The notes below the pieces were generated by a model. It was given only the letters and a program-made list of their open reading frames with translations. It ran no database searches and was not told the DNA's origin. This document shows, in pieces, positions 17,942 through 27,375 of a DNA stretch of 64,000 nt (positions are counted from its first letter, which is position 1; each line of letters opens with the position of its first letter). This DNA comes from Flavobacteriia bacterium. GTDB taxonomy: Bacteria; Bacteroidota; Bacteroidia; Flavobacteriales_D; Crocinitomicaceae. Where the stretch lies: the NCBI GenBank assembly GCA_947464135.1, contig CANHVK010000001.1, positions 49,096 through 113,095 of the forward strand, in the 5' to 3' direction. A program made the position numbers and the translations under genes.

Positions 17942-19999
17942 ATGACCAAGGAAAAATTTACCGTAACAGCCGCTTTACCCTATGCTAATGGACCCCTTCA
18001 TTTAGGACACGTAGCAGGGGTTTATTTACCAGCAGATATTTTCGTTCGTTTTCTTCGTATGAACAACCACGATGTAGCGTTTATTTGCGGTAGTGATGAA
18101 CACGGCGCGGCAATAACATTGAGAGCAAAAAAAGAAGGAATTACTCCTCAAGAAATTGTAGACAAATACAACAAAATTATCGGTAAATCCTTTCAAGATT
18201 TCGGAATTTCATTTGATATTTTTCATAGAACCTCTGCTGAAATTCATCATAAAACAGCACAAGATTTTTTCTTACAATTAGAGAAAAATGGAAAATTCAT
18301 TGAAGAAACTACAGAACAATATTTCGACGAAGAATTTCAACAATTTTTAGCAGATAGATACATTGTTGGTGAATGTCCAAATTGCCATAATGAAAATGCA
18401 TATGGTGACCAATGTGAAAAATGTGGTTCATCATTAAATCCAACAGACCTCATCAATCCAACCTCTACATTAAGTGGTAAAAAACCTATTTTGAAATCAA
18501 CATCGCATTGGTTTCTTCCGATGGACAGACACGAAGAATGGTTAAAAGAATGGATTTTAGAAGGAAAATTGGACGGTGTTCAACAACACGAGCCTAAAAC
18601 TTGGAGAAATCAAGTTACTGGACAATGTATGTCTTGGATTAACAATGGTCTTAAACCAAGAGCAATGACACGTGATTTGGATTGGGGGGTAAAAGTTCCA
18701 TTGCCAAATGCAGATGGAAAAGTATTGTATGTGTGGTTAGATGCTCCAATTGGTTATATTTCAGCAACTAAACAATGGGCATTAGACAATAATAAAAACT
18801 GGGAAGATTACTGGAAAGGCGACAGAAAATTGGTACATTTCATCGGAAAAGACAACATCGTTTTTCATGCGATTATTTTCCCGATTTTACTAAAAGATCA
18901 CGGAGATTTAATCTTACCTGATAATGTTCCTGCATACGAATTCTTAAACCTCGAAGGAGATAAGTTTTCTACATCACGCAACTGGGCGGTTTGGTTACAC
19001 GAATATTTAGAAAAATATCCAACAAAGATCGATGAATTAAAATATACATTGACGGCAATTGCTCCAGAAAGTAAAGACAGTGAATTTACATGGAAAGAAT
19101 ACCAGGCAAGGGTAAACAATGAATTAGCGGATATCCTTGGTAATTTCGTAAATCGTGCATTGGTTTTAACTCAAAAATATTATGAAGGTATCGTTCCAGC
19201 ATTAGGAGAATTAACTACTGAAGATGAACAGGTTTTAAATATCTTACAAGAATTCCCTGATAAAATTGCTTCCCTGATTTATGCTTACAAACTACGTGAA
19301 GCACAATCAGAGGTGATGAATTTAGCGCGTTTAGGGAATAAATATTTAGCTGATAACGAACCTTGGAAATTGGTAAAAACAGATGCTAAACGTGTTGAAA
19401 CGATTATGCATATCGCATTACAAATTACTGCTAAATTAAGTTTATTACTTGAACCTTTCTTACCGACTACAGCAGGTAAATTAAGAAGTTTCTTAAATTT
19501 GAACTTAACTTCTTGGGAAGAAATCACTAAAAATTCGATTTTAAATGCTGGTCACCATACAAATGCACCTGAAATTTTATTTCAAAAAATTGAAGATTCA
19601 TTTGTAGAGCAAGAAGTTGCAGATTTACAGGCTACGAAAGAGGTTCCTGCAACAAACTTTCCTCCACAAAAACCGAATGTTTCTTTTGATGATTTTACAA
19701 AAATGGATATCCGTTTGGGTAAAATCATTGAAGCAGAGAAAGTACCAAAAGCGGATAAACTTTTAAAACTTACAGTAGATACAGGAATAGACACACGTAC
19801 GATTGTTTCAGGTATCGCTTCGTATTATAATCCAGAAGATGTGGTTGGAAAAACGGTTTCTGTATTATTAAACCTTGAACCTCGCAAAATTCGCGGAGTT
19901 GAATCACAAGGGATGATATTAATGGCGGAAAACGAACAAGGAGAATTGAGTTTCGTTTCCCCTGAAAAAGAATTTGGAGCAGGAGGAGAAATCCGATAA
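17942..19999 (+). CDS. metG: Methionyl-tRNA synthetase with C-terminal tRNA-binding domain
   Basis: ALPYANGPLHLGHVAGVYLPADIF, CPNCHNENAYGDQCEKCG zinc site, KFSTSRNWAVW, C-terminal DIRLGKIIEAEKVPKADKLLKL. Confidence 0.97.
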   Translation: MTKEKFTVTAALPYANGPLHLGHVAGVYLPADIFVRFLRMNNHDVAFICGSDEHGAAITLRAKKEGITPQEIVDKYNKIIGKSFQDFGISFDIFHRTSAEIHHKTAQDFFLQLEKNGKFIEETTEQYFDEEFQQFLADRYIVGECPNCHNENAYGDQCEKCGSSLNPTDLINPTSTLSGKKPILKSTSHWFLPMDRHEEWLKEWILEGKLDGVQQHEPKTWRNQVTGQCMSWINNGLKPRAMTRDLDWGVKVPLPNADGKVLYVWLDAPIGYISATKQWALDNNKNWEDYWKGDRKLVHFIGKDNIVFHAIIFPILLKDHGDLILPDNVPAYEFLNLEGDKFSTSRNWAVWLHEYLEKYPTKIDELKYTLTAIAPESKDSEFTWKEYQARVNNELADILGNFVNRALVLTQKYYEGIVPALGELTTEDEQVLNILQEFPDKIASLIYAYKLREAQSEVMNLARLGNKYLADNEPWKLVKTDAKRVETIMHIALQITAKLSLLLEPFLPTTAGKLRSFLNLNLTSWEEITKNSILNAGHHTNAPEILFQKIEDSFVEQEVADLQATKEVPATNFPPQKPNVSFDDFTKMDIRLGKIIEAEKVPKADKLLKLTVDTGIDTRTIVSGIASYYNPEDVVGKTVSVLLNLEPRKIRGVESQGMILMAENEQGELSFVSPEKEFGAGGEIR

Positions 20000-20000
20000 G

Positions 20001-21110
20001 ATGCGTATTGCTGTCAATACTCGCTTTCTGCTTCCTCATAAAATGGAAGGTTTTGGGTGGTATACGTTTGAGATCGTTAAACGTCTCGTATTAAATCACC
20101 CTGAACATACATTTCTTTTCTTTTTTGACCGCAACTATGATGAACGATTTCTGTTTGCAAAAAACATTGAACCCATAGTTTTAAATCCACCGGCAAGACA
20201 TCCCTTGTTGTTTATTTGGTGGTTTGAAATCGCTGTACATCGTGCTTTAAAAAAATACAAAGCGGATGTATTTTTTTCTCCCGATGGGTATGTAAGTTTA
20301 CGCAGTAGTGTTCCTCAAATTCCAGTAATGCACGATTTAAACTTCGAACATTATCCACAAGATGTCCCATGGAGCGCAAGATTGTATTACAAGTTTTTCT
20401 TTCCGAAATTTGCTAAAAAAGCTCACAAAATCATTACTGTATCCAATTATTCAAAAACGGATATTTGTTCAACATACAACATCGAACCAACTAAAGTAAC
20501 TACTATTTGGAATGGAGCATCAGAATTTTTTGTTCCGGTTTCCATTGATGAAAAACAATCAATAAAAGAAGAATTAACAGGAGGTAAACCCTATTTTATA
20601 TTCGTAGGTTCTTTGCATCCTCGTAAAAATGTAAAACGTTTGCTTCAAGCATACCAACAGTACAAAAAATCAGATAATTCATTTGATTTGGTCATTGTTG
20701 GCGAACCGATGTGGAAACAAAGCGCTGATTATATGCAATTTGCAGATGAATCAATACATTTCACTGGGCATTTATCCCTTGACAGTTTGACTAAGGTAAT
20801 GGGAGGAGCATCTATTTTTGTGTTTGTTCCTTATTTCGAAGGATTTGGTATTCCACTGGTAGAAGCCATGCGTTGTGGTATTCCTATTATTTCCGGAAAT
20901 AAAACATCTTTACCTGAAGTACTTGGTGATGCTGGTATTTTAGTTAACCCTTTTTCAGTGGAAGAAATTGCTAACTCGATGCTTCAACTTGCCACAAATG
21001 AAAAACTTCAACAGGAATTAAGCACGAAAGCCTTAGAAAGAAGCAAATACTTTAGTTGGGATTTCAGTGCTGAAAAAGTGTGGGAGGTGATTTTGGGGTA
21101 TAAAGATTGA
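20001..21110 (+). CDS. Glycosyltransferase family 1 protein (GT4-like)
   Basis: PYFIFVGSLHPRKNVKRLLQAY, FVPYFEGFGIPLVEAMRCGIPII; start codon 1 nt after the metG stop. Confidence 0.9.
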   Translation: MRIAVNTRFLLPHKMEGFGWYTFEIVKRLVLNHPEHTFLFFFDRNYDERFLFAKNIEPIVLNPPARHPLLFIWWFEIAVHRALKKYKADVFFSPDGYVSLRSSVPQIPVMHDLNFEHYPQDVPWSARLYYKFFFPKFAKKAHKIITVSNYSKTDICSTYNIEPTKVTTIWNGASEFFVPVSIDEKQSIKEELTGGKPYFIFVGSLHPRKNVKRLLQAYQQYKKSDNSFDLVIVGEPMWKQSADYMQFADESIHFTGHLSLDSLTKVMGGASIFVFVPYFEGFGIPLVEAMRCGIPIISGNKTSLPEVLGDAGILVNPFSVEEIANSMLQLATNEKLQQELSTKALERSKYFSWDFSAEKVWEVILGYKD

Positions 21111-21142
21111 AGATTGTAATTTTCAGATTATAAGCAGATTGT

Positions 21143-22582
21143 TTAGTATTGAAAAACTGAATCTTTTTCGATTCGTGATGAAAAAGGATTAATTTTCCAT
21201 TTACCTTTTTCATGAAGTAGATACATTAATTCACCGTCGACTTCTAATGAATATTCATTTCCATCTATATGGGTGATAAATTCGTCTTTTAAACCATTTT
21301 TACATATATTTAAAAAATTCAAACATTTTTCCTGATTACTAGGTGATAACTTACCTTCCCATTCTTTAACATCCTTTACCAAATCGTCAAATTCATCACC
21401 ACGATAAACACATAGATATTTAAGCACATAAATTAAATCGTTTTTTTCAATTGCTTTTATTAACGAACTAAATAATTCTTCCACTGTACTTTGAGGATAC
21501 ATAAAATTATCTTCCTTAACCTTTTCAATTCTATTCAGTTTTCGTTTTTTAGCATCATCAAACTCTGAAGTGTTTTTTTGTTTGATGTATTTTACATCCA
21601 CATTTATACAAGGGACAGAGATCTGAAGTCTATCTGGAATGAGTTTATGAGGAACTTTAAACGTTGAATCAATCTTATAGAAACTACTTTCTAAATTTAA
21701 ATAAATATCCATCCATTTTTGATTTCTATATCGCCAGTTTTTATGTTTATTTTTTAAATAAGTATCATATTCTAAACCTATCACACAACCATTTCCTTTA
21801 AATACTCTATTTTCTAATACTTGACCTCTATCCACATAGTTAATTTTGAATGTAAGTGTATCGGTGAATGAAGTATTGATTTCGTTTTCAAACCATTCTA
21901 CGCCTACAAAGATTCCATTTTCAAACAAAGGAATACGTAATTCAGAAACATCCACTCTAACCCATTCATTTCCTGTTGTTCCTTTGGCAATGATATTTTG
22001 TGAAGTAATTTCTTTACCCGGCTCTAATTTTAATTTAGAACATTCATAAAAATGCAAGCGAAAATTGGCTGTTGGATGGCCCATAGCAAGAATAAAGACA
22101 TTTACTTTTTCTAAGTAACCTTTCAAAGATTTTTCATTCGGAATCCATACTGACTTTAGTTCGCCATTTTCCCCTGTTAAAATATTAACTCCACGATCAC
22201 TTTTAACTTCTCTTGGACTTGGATGGTCCGTTTCTCCAAGTTTTGTACTTCCATATCTATGTTTTTTTGCTGTAATCGTTATCGGTTTTAATTGCTTATA
22301 TTGAGGTGATAGAAATACTGATTTTTCTGTTTGAGATGTAATATATTGTGGTTTATAACCATAACAAAAAACCAACAATTTATCTGTTTGATTCCATAAT
22401 GTATCTAACTGAATTTCTCCTTTAGAGTTACTAAGCACAAAAACATCCTTATTAGGAATAGAAACCTTTACAAAAGAAATAGGCAGTTTGGTGATTGAAT
22501 CTAAAAAAATAGTTTTACCCGTTTGAGCAAAATAAGATGCTGATAAAAACAAAATAATACTTGATAGGAAATGTTTTAACAT
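21143..22582 (-). CDS. Exported hypothetical protein with carboxypeptidase-regulatory-like N-terminal domain
   Basis: Signal peptide MLKHFLSSIILFLSASYFAQ; GKTIFLDSITKLPISFVKVSIPNKDVFVLSNSKGEI resembles the CarboxypepD_reg-like fold. Confidence 0.65.
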   Translation of the reverse strand: MLKHFLSSIILFLSASYFAQTGKTIFLDSITKLPISFVKVSIPNKDVFVLSNSKGEIQLDTLWNQTDKLLVFCYGYKPQYITSQTEKSVFLSPQYKQLKPITITAKKHRYGSTKLGETDHPSPREVKSDRGVNILTGENGELKSVWIPNEKSLKGYLEKVNVFILAMGHPTANFRLHFYECSKLKLEPGKEITSQNIIAKGTTGNEWVRVDVSELRIPLFENGIFVGVEWFENEINTSFTDTLTFKINYVDRGQVLENRVFKGNGCVIGLEYDTYLKNKHKNWRYRNQKWMDIYLNLESSFYKIDSTFKVPHKLIPDRLQISVPCINVDVKYIKQKNTSEFDDAKKRKLNRIEKVKEDNFMYPQSTVEELFSSLIKAIEKNDLIYVLKYLCVYRGDEFDDLVKDVKEWEGKLSPSNQEKCLNFLNICKNGLKDEFITHIDGNEYSLEVDGELMYLLHEKGKWKINPFSSRIEKDSVFQY

Positions 22583-22716
22583 AAATGAAATTTTGACTAT
22601 CTAATTACCAAAAGGTAAATTATTGTTATTCAAAGAAAAATGTTTTTTTAGTAGGAGAGTTTCGACTACTCTCAACTTGACCTGCAATAAAAATGATAAA
22701 ATTGACCTTTAAGTCT

Positions 22717-22745
22717 AAAAAAAAGCCCCGCAACTGCGAGGCCAT
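22717..22745 (-). terminator. Intrinsic terminator after the 3-hydroxyanthranilate dioxygenase gene
   Basis: Minus strand GCCTCGCA-GT-TGCGGGGC followed by a T tract. Confidence 0.8.
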
Positions 22746-22776
22746 TAATCATTTATCATTAAAAATCAATCATTAA

Positions 22777-23301
22777 TTAAACGTATCTTTCATCTGCCTC
22801 CATTACGTCTCCACATTTCTTACACGTTCTTAATTCTTCAGAGCTGTAGAATTCTTTAAAACGAGTTAAAAAGTCAGTTTCAATGTTTGTTAAAGGGAAA
22901 CGGTAATGATGTAAAGGATGATTGCATTTATCACAAAACCAAAATAATCCATCTGACAAATCTGTTCCAATACGCACTCTTTCAATCACTAAACCAATCG
23001 TGTTTTCAGGACGAACTGGATTATGTGGAATATTAGCAGGCAATAAAAACATTTCACCTTCTTTGATTGTGATCTCTTTTTTCTCTCCGTCAATTTGAGC
23101 ATAAACAGTCATATCACCTTCTAATTGATAGAACAACTCTTCGCTTTGATTATAATGGTAATCCTTACGAGCATTTGGTCCACCAACAATCATCACGATA
23201 AAATCACCAGCTTGTTTGTAAAGATTTTTATTATTAATCGGTGGCTTCAATAGATCTCTGTTTTCCTCTATCCACTGCTGTAAATTAAATGGCATCATCA
23301 T
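22777..23301 (-). CDS. 3-hydroxyanthranilate 3,4-dioxygenase
   Basis: Cupin with IVGGPNARKDYHYNQSEELFYQLEGDM and C-terminal rubredoxin-like CDKC...CKKC. Start could be at 23295. Confidence 0.93.
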   Translation of the reverse strand: MMMPFNLQQWIEENRDLLKPPINNKNLYKQAGDFIVMIVGGPNARKDYHYNQSEELFYQLEGDMTVYAQIDGEKKEITIKEGEMFLLPANIPHNPVRPENTIGLVIERVRIGTDLSDGLFWFCDKCNHPLHHYRFPLTNIETDFLTRFKEFYSSEELRTCKKCGDVMEADERYV

Positions 23302-23313
23302 AATCGTTCTATT

Positions 23314-23787
23314 TTATTCAAATGTAATTAATACTTTTCCTTTTTCAACAACGTCTTGTAAAATCACATCAATAGATTTCACAACTCCTTCCCCATCAGA
23401 TTTCAACACATTTTCCATTTTCATCGCTTCAAGTGTTAAAAGTTCATCTCCAACTACGATGGAATCACCAGGCTTAACAAGAATACCAATTACCCTTCCT
23501 GGCATTGGTGATTTCAATTGTTTTAATTTTTTAATTTTTTCTTTGTCTAAACCAAGTTCTTTAATCAACGTATCTAATTTTCCTTCTTTTTCAAGTAAAA
23601 ATTCACGGTGATTGATTTTCACACGAATGTACCCTTGCTCCATTTTCTCTTCGGTCACCTCGCCTAGGTACTTTTTACCATTCCACTCCAAAGTAAAAAA
23701 ACGATTGTCTTCCCATTTAATTTCAGGACCTTTTGATGGAGTAACTACTTTTCCGTCTACTTTCCAAATGTGTGTTGACATACTCAT
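23314..23787 (-). CDS. Biotin carboxyl carrier-type (biotinyl domain) protein
   Basis: C-terminal SPMPGRVIGILVKPGDSIVVGDELLTLEAMKMENVLKS with AMKM biotinylation motif. Confidence 0.9.
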   Translation of the reverse strand: MSMSTHIWKVDGKVVTPSKGPEIKWEDNRFFTLEWNGKKYLGEVTEEKMEQGYIRVKINHREFLLEKEGKLDTLIKELGLDKEKIKKLKQLKSPMPGRVIGILVKPGDSIVVGDELLTLEAMKMENVLKSDGEGVVKSIDVILQDVVEKGKVLITFE

Positions 23788-23951
23788 TATTTATTCAACA
23801 ATAATACAAAAAAGAAACGTATTTCTATACGATAGCCCTTGAAGTCAATGATAAACTTACTTTTTTTGATTAATTAATCGCAATTTTCATTTCAATTAAA
23901 TGACGTCTAACTTAAATATCGTATTTTCATATTCTAATTTTAAAATTCTTT

Positions 23952-26528
23952 ATGAAGAAGTTTTATTTCCAATTAATTATTACTGCGTTTTGCTTTCTTA
24001 TAATTTCATCTTGTGGTTTAAGAAATAAAAAAACTGATGAAAATATAAGTATCACAACTCCTGAAGAGAATACGGATTCGACTGAATTTATAGATGAAGA
24101 AGTTTACCCTTACAAACCAGCAAGAACAATTTATACTGACTTAATTCACACAAAATTAGAAATAGAACCAATTTGGAAAACATCCGAGTTAATTGGTAAA
24201 GCAACACTTACGTTAAAACCTCATTTTTATGCAACTGATAGCGTCTTATTAGATGCTAAAGGAATGGAAATTAAATCTATTACTAATAATAATCTTAAGC
24301 TACCGTATGTTTATAAGGAAGATAAATTGAATATTAAGTTAGATAAGTATTACAGTAAGAATGAAAAATTTACTCTTGAGATAGAATATATTGCTCGACC
24401 GGAACAATATAAAAAAGATAAAGGAGAAACTATCGGAAATAATAAAGGGTTATTCTTCATCAATCCTAACAAAGAAGATTCTACAGTGATGCCTCAAATA
24501 TGGACACAAGGAGAAACGGAGACAAATTCTGTCTGGTTTCCAACAATAGATGCGCCGAATATAAAATCAACACAGGAAATATATATAACAGTTGAAGACA
24601 AATACACAACTCTTTCGAATGGAAAATTGATCCAACAAACGAAAAATAAAAATGGTAAACGCACAGATTACTGGAAACAAGAGCTTCCACACGCTCCTTA
24701 TTTATTTATGTTTGCCATTGGAGAATTTAAAATTGTAAAAGACTCATATACAAAACAAAATGGTCAAAAAATAGATGTAAATTATTATGTAGAACCTGAA
24801 TGGGAAAATTCAGCAAAAGTTATATTTGGAGAAACACCTGCAATGATTTCTTATTTTTCAAAATTACTTGGGGTAGAATTTCCTTGGGATAAATACCATC
24901 AAATAGTAGTTCGCGATTACATTTCTGGAGCAATGGAAAATACTGGTGCTGTTGTTTTTGGTGATTTTGTCTATAAAAATGATAAAGAGCTAATCGATGA
25001 TAATGATCAATCAATTATCGCTCATGAATTATTTCACCATTGGTTTGGTGATCTAGTTACTTGTGAATCTTGGTCCAATTTACCTCTGAACGAATCGTTT
25101 GCAAATTATGCTGAATATTTATGGAATGAATACAAATACGGTAAAGATCTAGCAGATTATGAATTAGATAAGAGTACAAATGAATACTTTCAAGAATTAG
25201 ATAATGGAACGAATCATAATTTAATTTGGTACAATTACAATGATCCAGAAAATATGTTTGACAGACATTCCTACAATAAAGGAGGTCGTGTTTTACATAT
25301 GCTAAGAAATTATTTAGGTGATGAAGCTTTCTTTCAGGGTCTAAAACAATACCTTACAACAAACCAATTTAAAAGTGCCGAAGTTGATCATTTAAGACTT
25401 GTTTTTGAAGAAATCACAGGAGAAGATTTACATTGGTTTTTTGATCAATGGTTTTTAAATAAAGGGATTCCCATTTTATCTATTGAGTATTATAATTCAA
25501 TTAAAAACAAAGAAATCGTTTTAACGGTAACACAACAACAGGATATTTCAAAATCACCTTTATATAAATTACCTGTAGAAGTTGCTGTATATGACGATAA
25601 AGGAAAACATATCTACAAAGGGTTGGTAGACGAAGTAGAAAATAAATTGGTATTTCCTGTATTTGGCAATTTAAAAGCCGTTGTATTCGATCATAAAAGA
25701 AGTTTATTAGCCTACTATAATGATAAAAAACCTGATGAATATCTAATAAACCAATATTATTATGACAAATCATTTAACAGTAGATATGAAGCTTTAATAA
25801 ATACCCCCGAGCAAGAAAATCCAATGTATAGTCAGTTAATTATGGATGCGTTAAACGATCCATTTTGGTTAATTCGTCAAGCTGCTATTGAAAAAACTTC
25901 TTATTTAGATGAACTAAACCGATTTAAAGCAATGGATATAATTAAAGAAATGGCTTTAAATGATCCAAATTCTAATGTAAAAAGTAGTGCTTTACAATAT
26001 TTTATGGATAATAATGAACGAATTACCTTAAAAGTATTGTTAAATGAAATATTAAAAAAAGAAAAATCATATTTAGTAATTGAAAAAGCAACAACATTAG
26101 CGTTACAACTGGATCCAGGATCTGCTAATGAATTACTTTCAAAATTAAAATCAACAAATGATAAAAAAACAATTCTTATGCTAACGGGAGTTTTAGCAAC
26201 AACACAAGATAGTTCACATGTTGGTTATTTTTTGGATTTAATAAATCAAAATCGCTTTAAGGGATACGATGCTTTAGAATTATTAAATAACTTTACCTAC
26301 TATGCTGCGTCGATACCTTTGGAATACCAAGTTAAGGCTTTACAAGTGTACAGACAATATAAGGAAGTTGGTAACTTCTACGCTAAAATGTATTTACCTC
26401 AAAATGTATTTTATTTGATTCAAGCCATTGATTCAAAGGAACAAACAAATTCACTTTTAGTTAAATTAAAAGAAGAATATTTAAAGCAACTAAATGATTT
26501 TTATAAAACCCTAGAAATAAAAGAATAA
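23952..26528 (+). CDS. M1 family aminopeptidase, predicted lipoprotein
   Basis: SGAMENTGAVVF, HELFHHWFGDLVTCESWSNLPLNESFANYAEYLW; lipobox-like LIISSC. Confidence 0.95.
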   Translation: MKKFYFQLIITAFCFLIISSCGLRNKKTDENISITTPEENTDSTEFIDEEVYPYKPARTIYTDLIHTKLEIEPIWKTSELIGKATLTLKPHFYATDSVLLDAKGMEIKSITNNNLKLPYVYKEDKLNIKLDKYYSKNEKFTLEIEYIARPEQYKKDKGETIGNNKGLFFINPNKEDSTVMPQIWTQGETETNSVWFPTIDAPNIKSTQEIYITVEDKYTTLSNGKLIQQTKNKNGKRTDYWKQELPHAPYLFMFAIGEFKIVKDSYTKQNGQKIDVNYYVEPEWENSAKVIFGETPAMISYFSKLLGVEFPWDKYHQIVVRDYISGAMENTGAVVFGDFVYKNDKELIDDNDQSIIAHELFHHWFGDLVTCESWSNLPLNESFANYAEYLWNEYKYGKDLADYELDKSTNEYFQELDNGTNHNLIWYNYNDPENMFDRHSYNKGGRVLHMLRNYLGDEAFFQGLKQYLTTNQFKSAEVDHLRLVFEEITGEDLHWFFDQWFLNKGIPILSIEYYNSIKNKEIVLTVTQQQDISKSPLYKLPVEVAVYDDKGKHIYKGLVDEVENKLVFPVFGNLKAVVFDHKRSLLAYYNDKKPDEYLINQYYYDKSFNSRYEALINTPEQENPMYSQLIMDALNDPFWLIRQAAIEKTSYLDELNRFKAMDIIKEMALNDPNSNVKSSALQYFMDNNERITLKVLLNEILKKEKSYLVIEKATTLALQLDPGSANELLSKLKSTNDKKTILMLTGVLATTQDSSHVGYFLDLINQNRFKGYDALELLNNFTYYAASIPLEYQVKALQVYRQYKEVGNFYAKMYLPQNVFYLIQAIDSKEQTNSLLVKLKEEYLKQLNDFYKTLEIKE

Positions 26529-26531
26529 AAA

Positions 26532-26843
26532 ATGAAAAGATTAGGAATTTCAATCGGTTTATTATTAGCACTAGTATCATGTAGTAAACCTACAACTATA
26601 AATATCACTCATGCTGATGTTGAACGAATCAAAGCTGTTAATCCAAATATAACATCTGATGCTTTATTCGATGGACAAAAATTATATGACCAACATTGTT
26701 TGAAATGCCACCAATTTCATCCAACTAAATTTACCTCAAAAACTTGGGCTAAATATATGCCAGAAATGACTGGTTTGGCAAAAATTGATCAGGCCACAAG
26801 TGATAAAATTTTACTTTATGTTTCTACTTTTTCTAAAAAATAG
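26532..26843 (+). CDS. Small c-type cytochrome lipoprotein
   Basis: Lipobox ALVSC and a single heme-binding motif CLKCH. Confidence 0.8.
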   Translation: MKRLGISIGLLLALVSCSKPTTINITHADVERIKAVNPNITSDALFDGQKLYDQHCLKCHQFHPTKFTSKTWAKYMPEMTGLAKIDQATSDKILLYVSTFSKK

Positions 26844-26952
26844 AAAACTATAAGCAAATAATACATAGAAGTAATTACCTTTGTAACTACTTTTAATGGC
26901 GAATTGTAAAGAATATCTTTCATCGCAGTTTAAACAACAAATTATATAAAAT

Positions 26953-27312
26953 ATGAAACTTGCAGCAGCAAATAAAAAATTAGATGCAATCATTGCAAAA
27001 GTTGAAAAAGAAGGAATTTTAGCAGCAGGATTGATTGACGAATTAAAGGAGTTACGTGAATTTGCTTTGAAAGAGCAAGACCCTTTAGTAACAAAAGTGA
27101 TTCGTTTATCATACGAATATTTAATTGAAAATCAAAATTTTGATGTACAAGCTCAGTACGATGAAGATGAAGACGGTAGTGAATTTCCTATTGAAATCGA
27201 AGATCAAGAAAATTTGTTGTATTTATTGAACTTATTGAAAAATGCCGATCATAAAATCAATCGTGAAGAGATAAAAGATTATAGAACAGCTTTGAAAGAA
27301 GAATTATATTAA
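26953..27312 (+). CDS. Hypothetical protein (119 aa)
   Basis: Intact ORF with a terminator just downstream, low-complexity acidic centre. Confidence 0.65.
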   Translation: MKLAAANKKLDAIIAKVEKEGILAAGLIDELKELREFALKEQDPLVTKVIRLSYEYLIENQNFDVQAQYDEDEDGSEFPIEIEDQENLLYLLNLLKNADHKINREEIKDYRTALKEELY

Positions 27313-27336
27313 TCAGATAGTATAAGATTATTAGAT

Positions 27337-27366
27337 GAAGGTGTCCCGTTAAATCGAGACACCTTC
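27337..27366 (+). terminator. Intrinsic terminator
   Basis: GAAGGTGTC-N12-GACACCTTC followed by tctttttt. Confidence 0.8.
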
Positions 27367-27375
27367 TCTTTTTTA

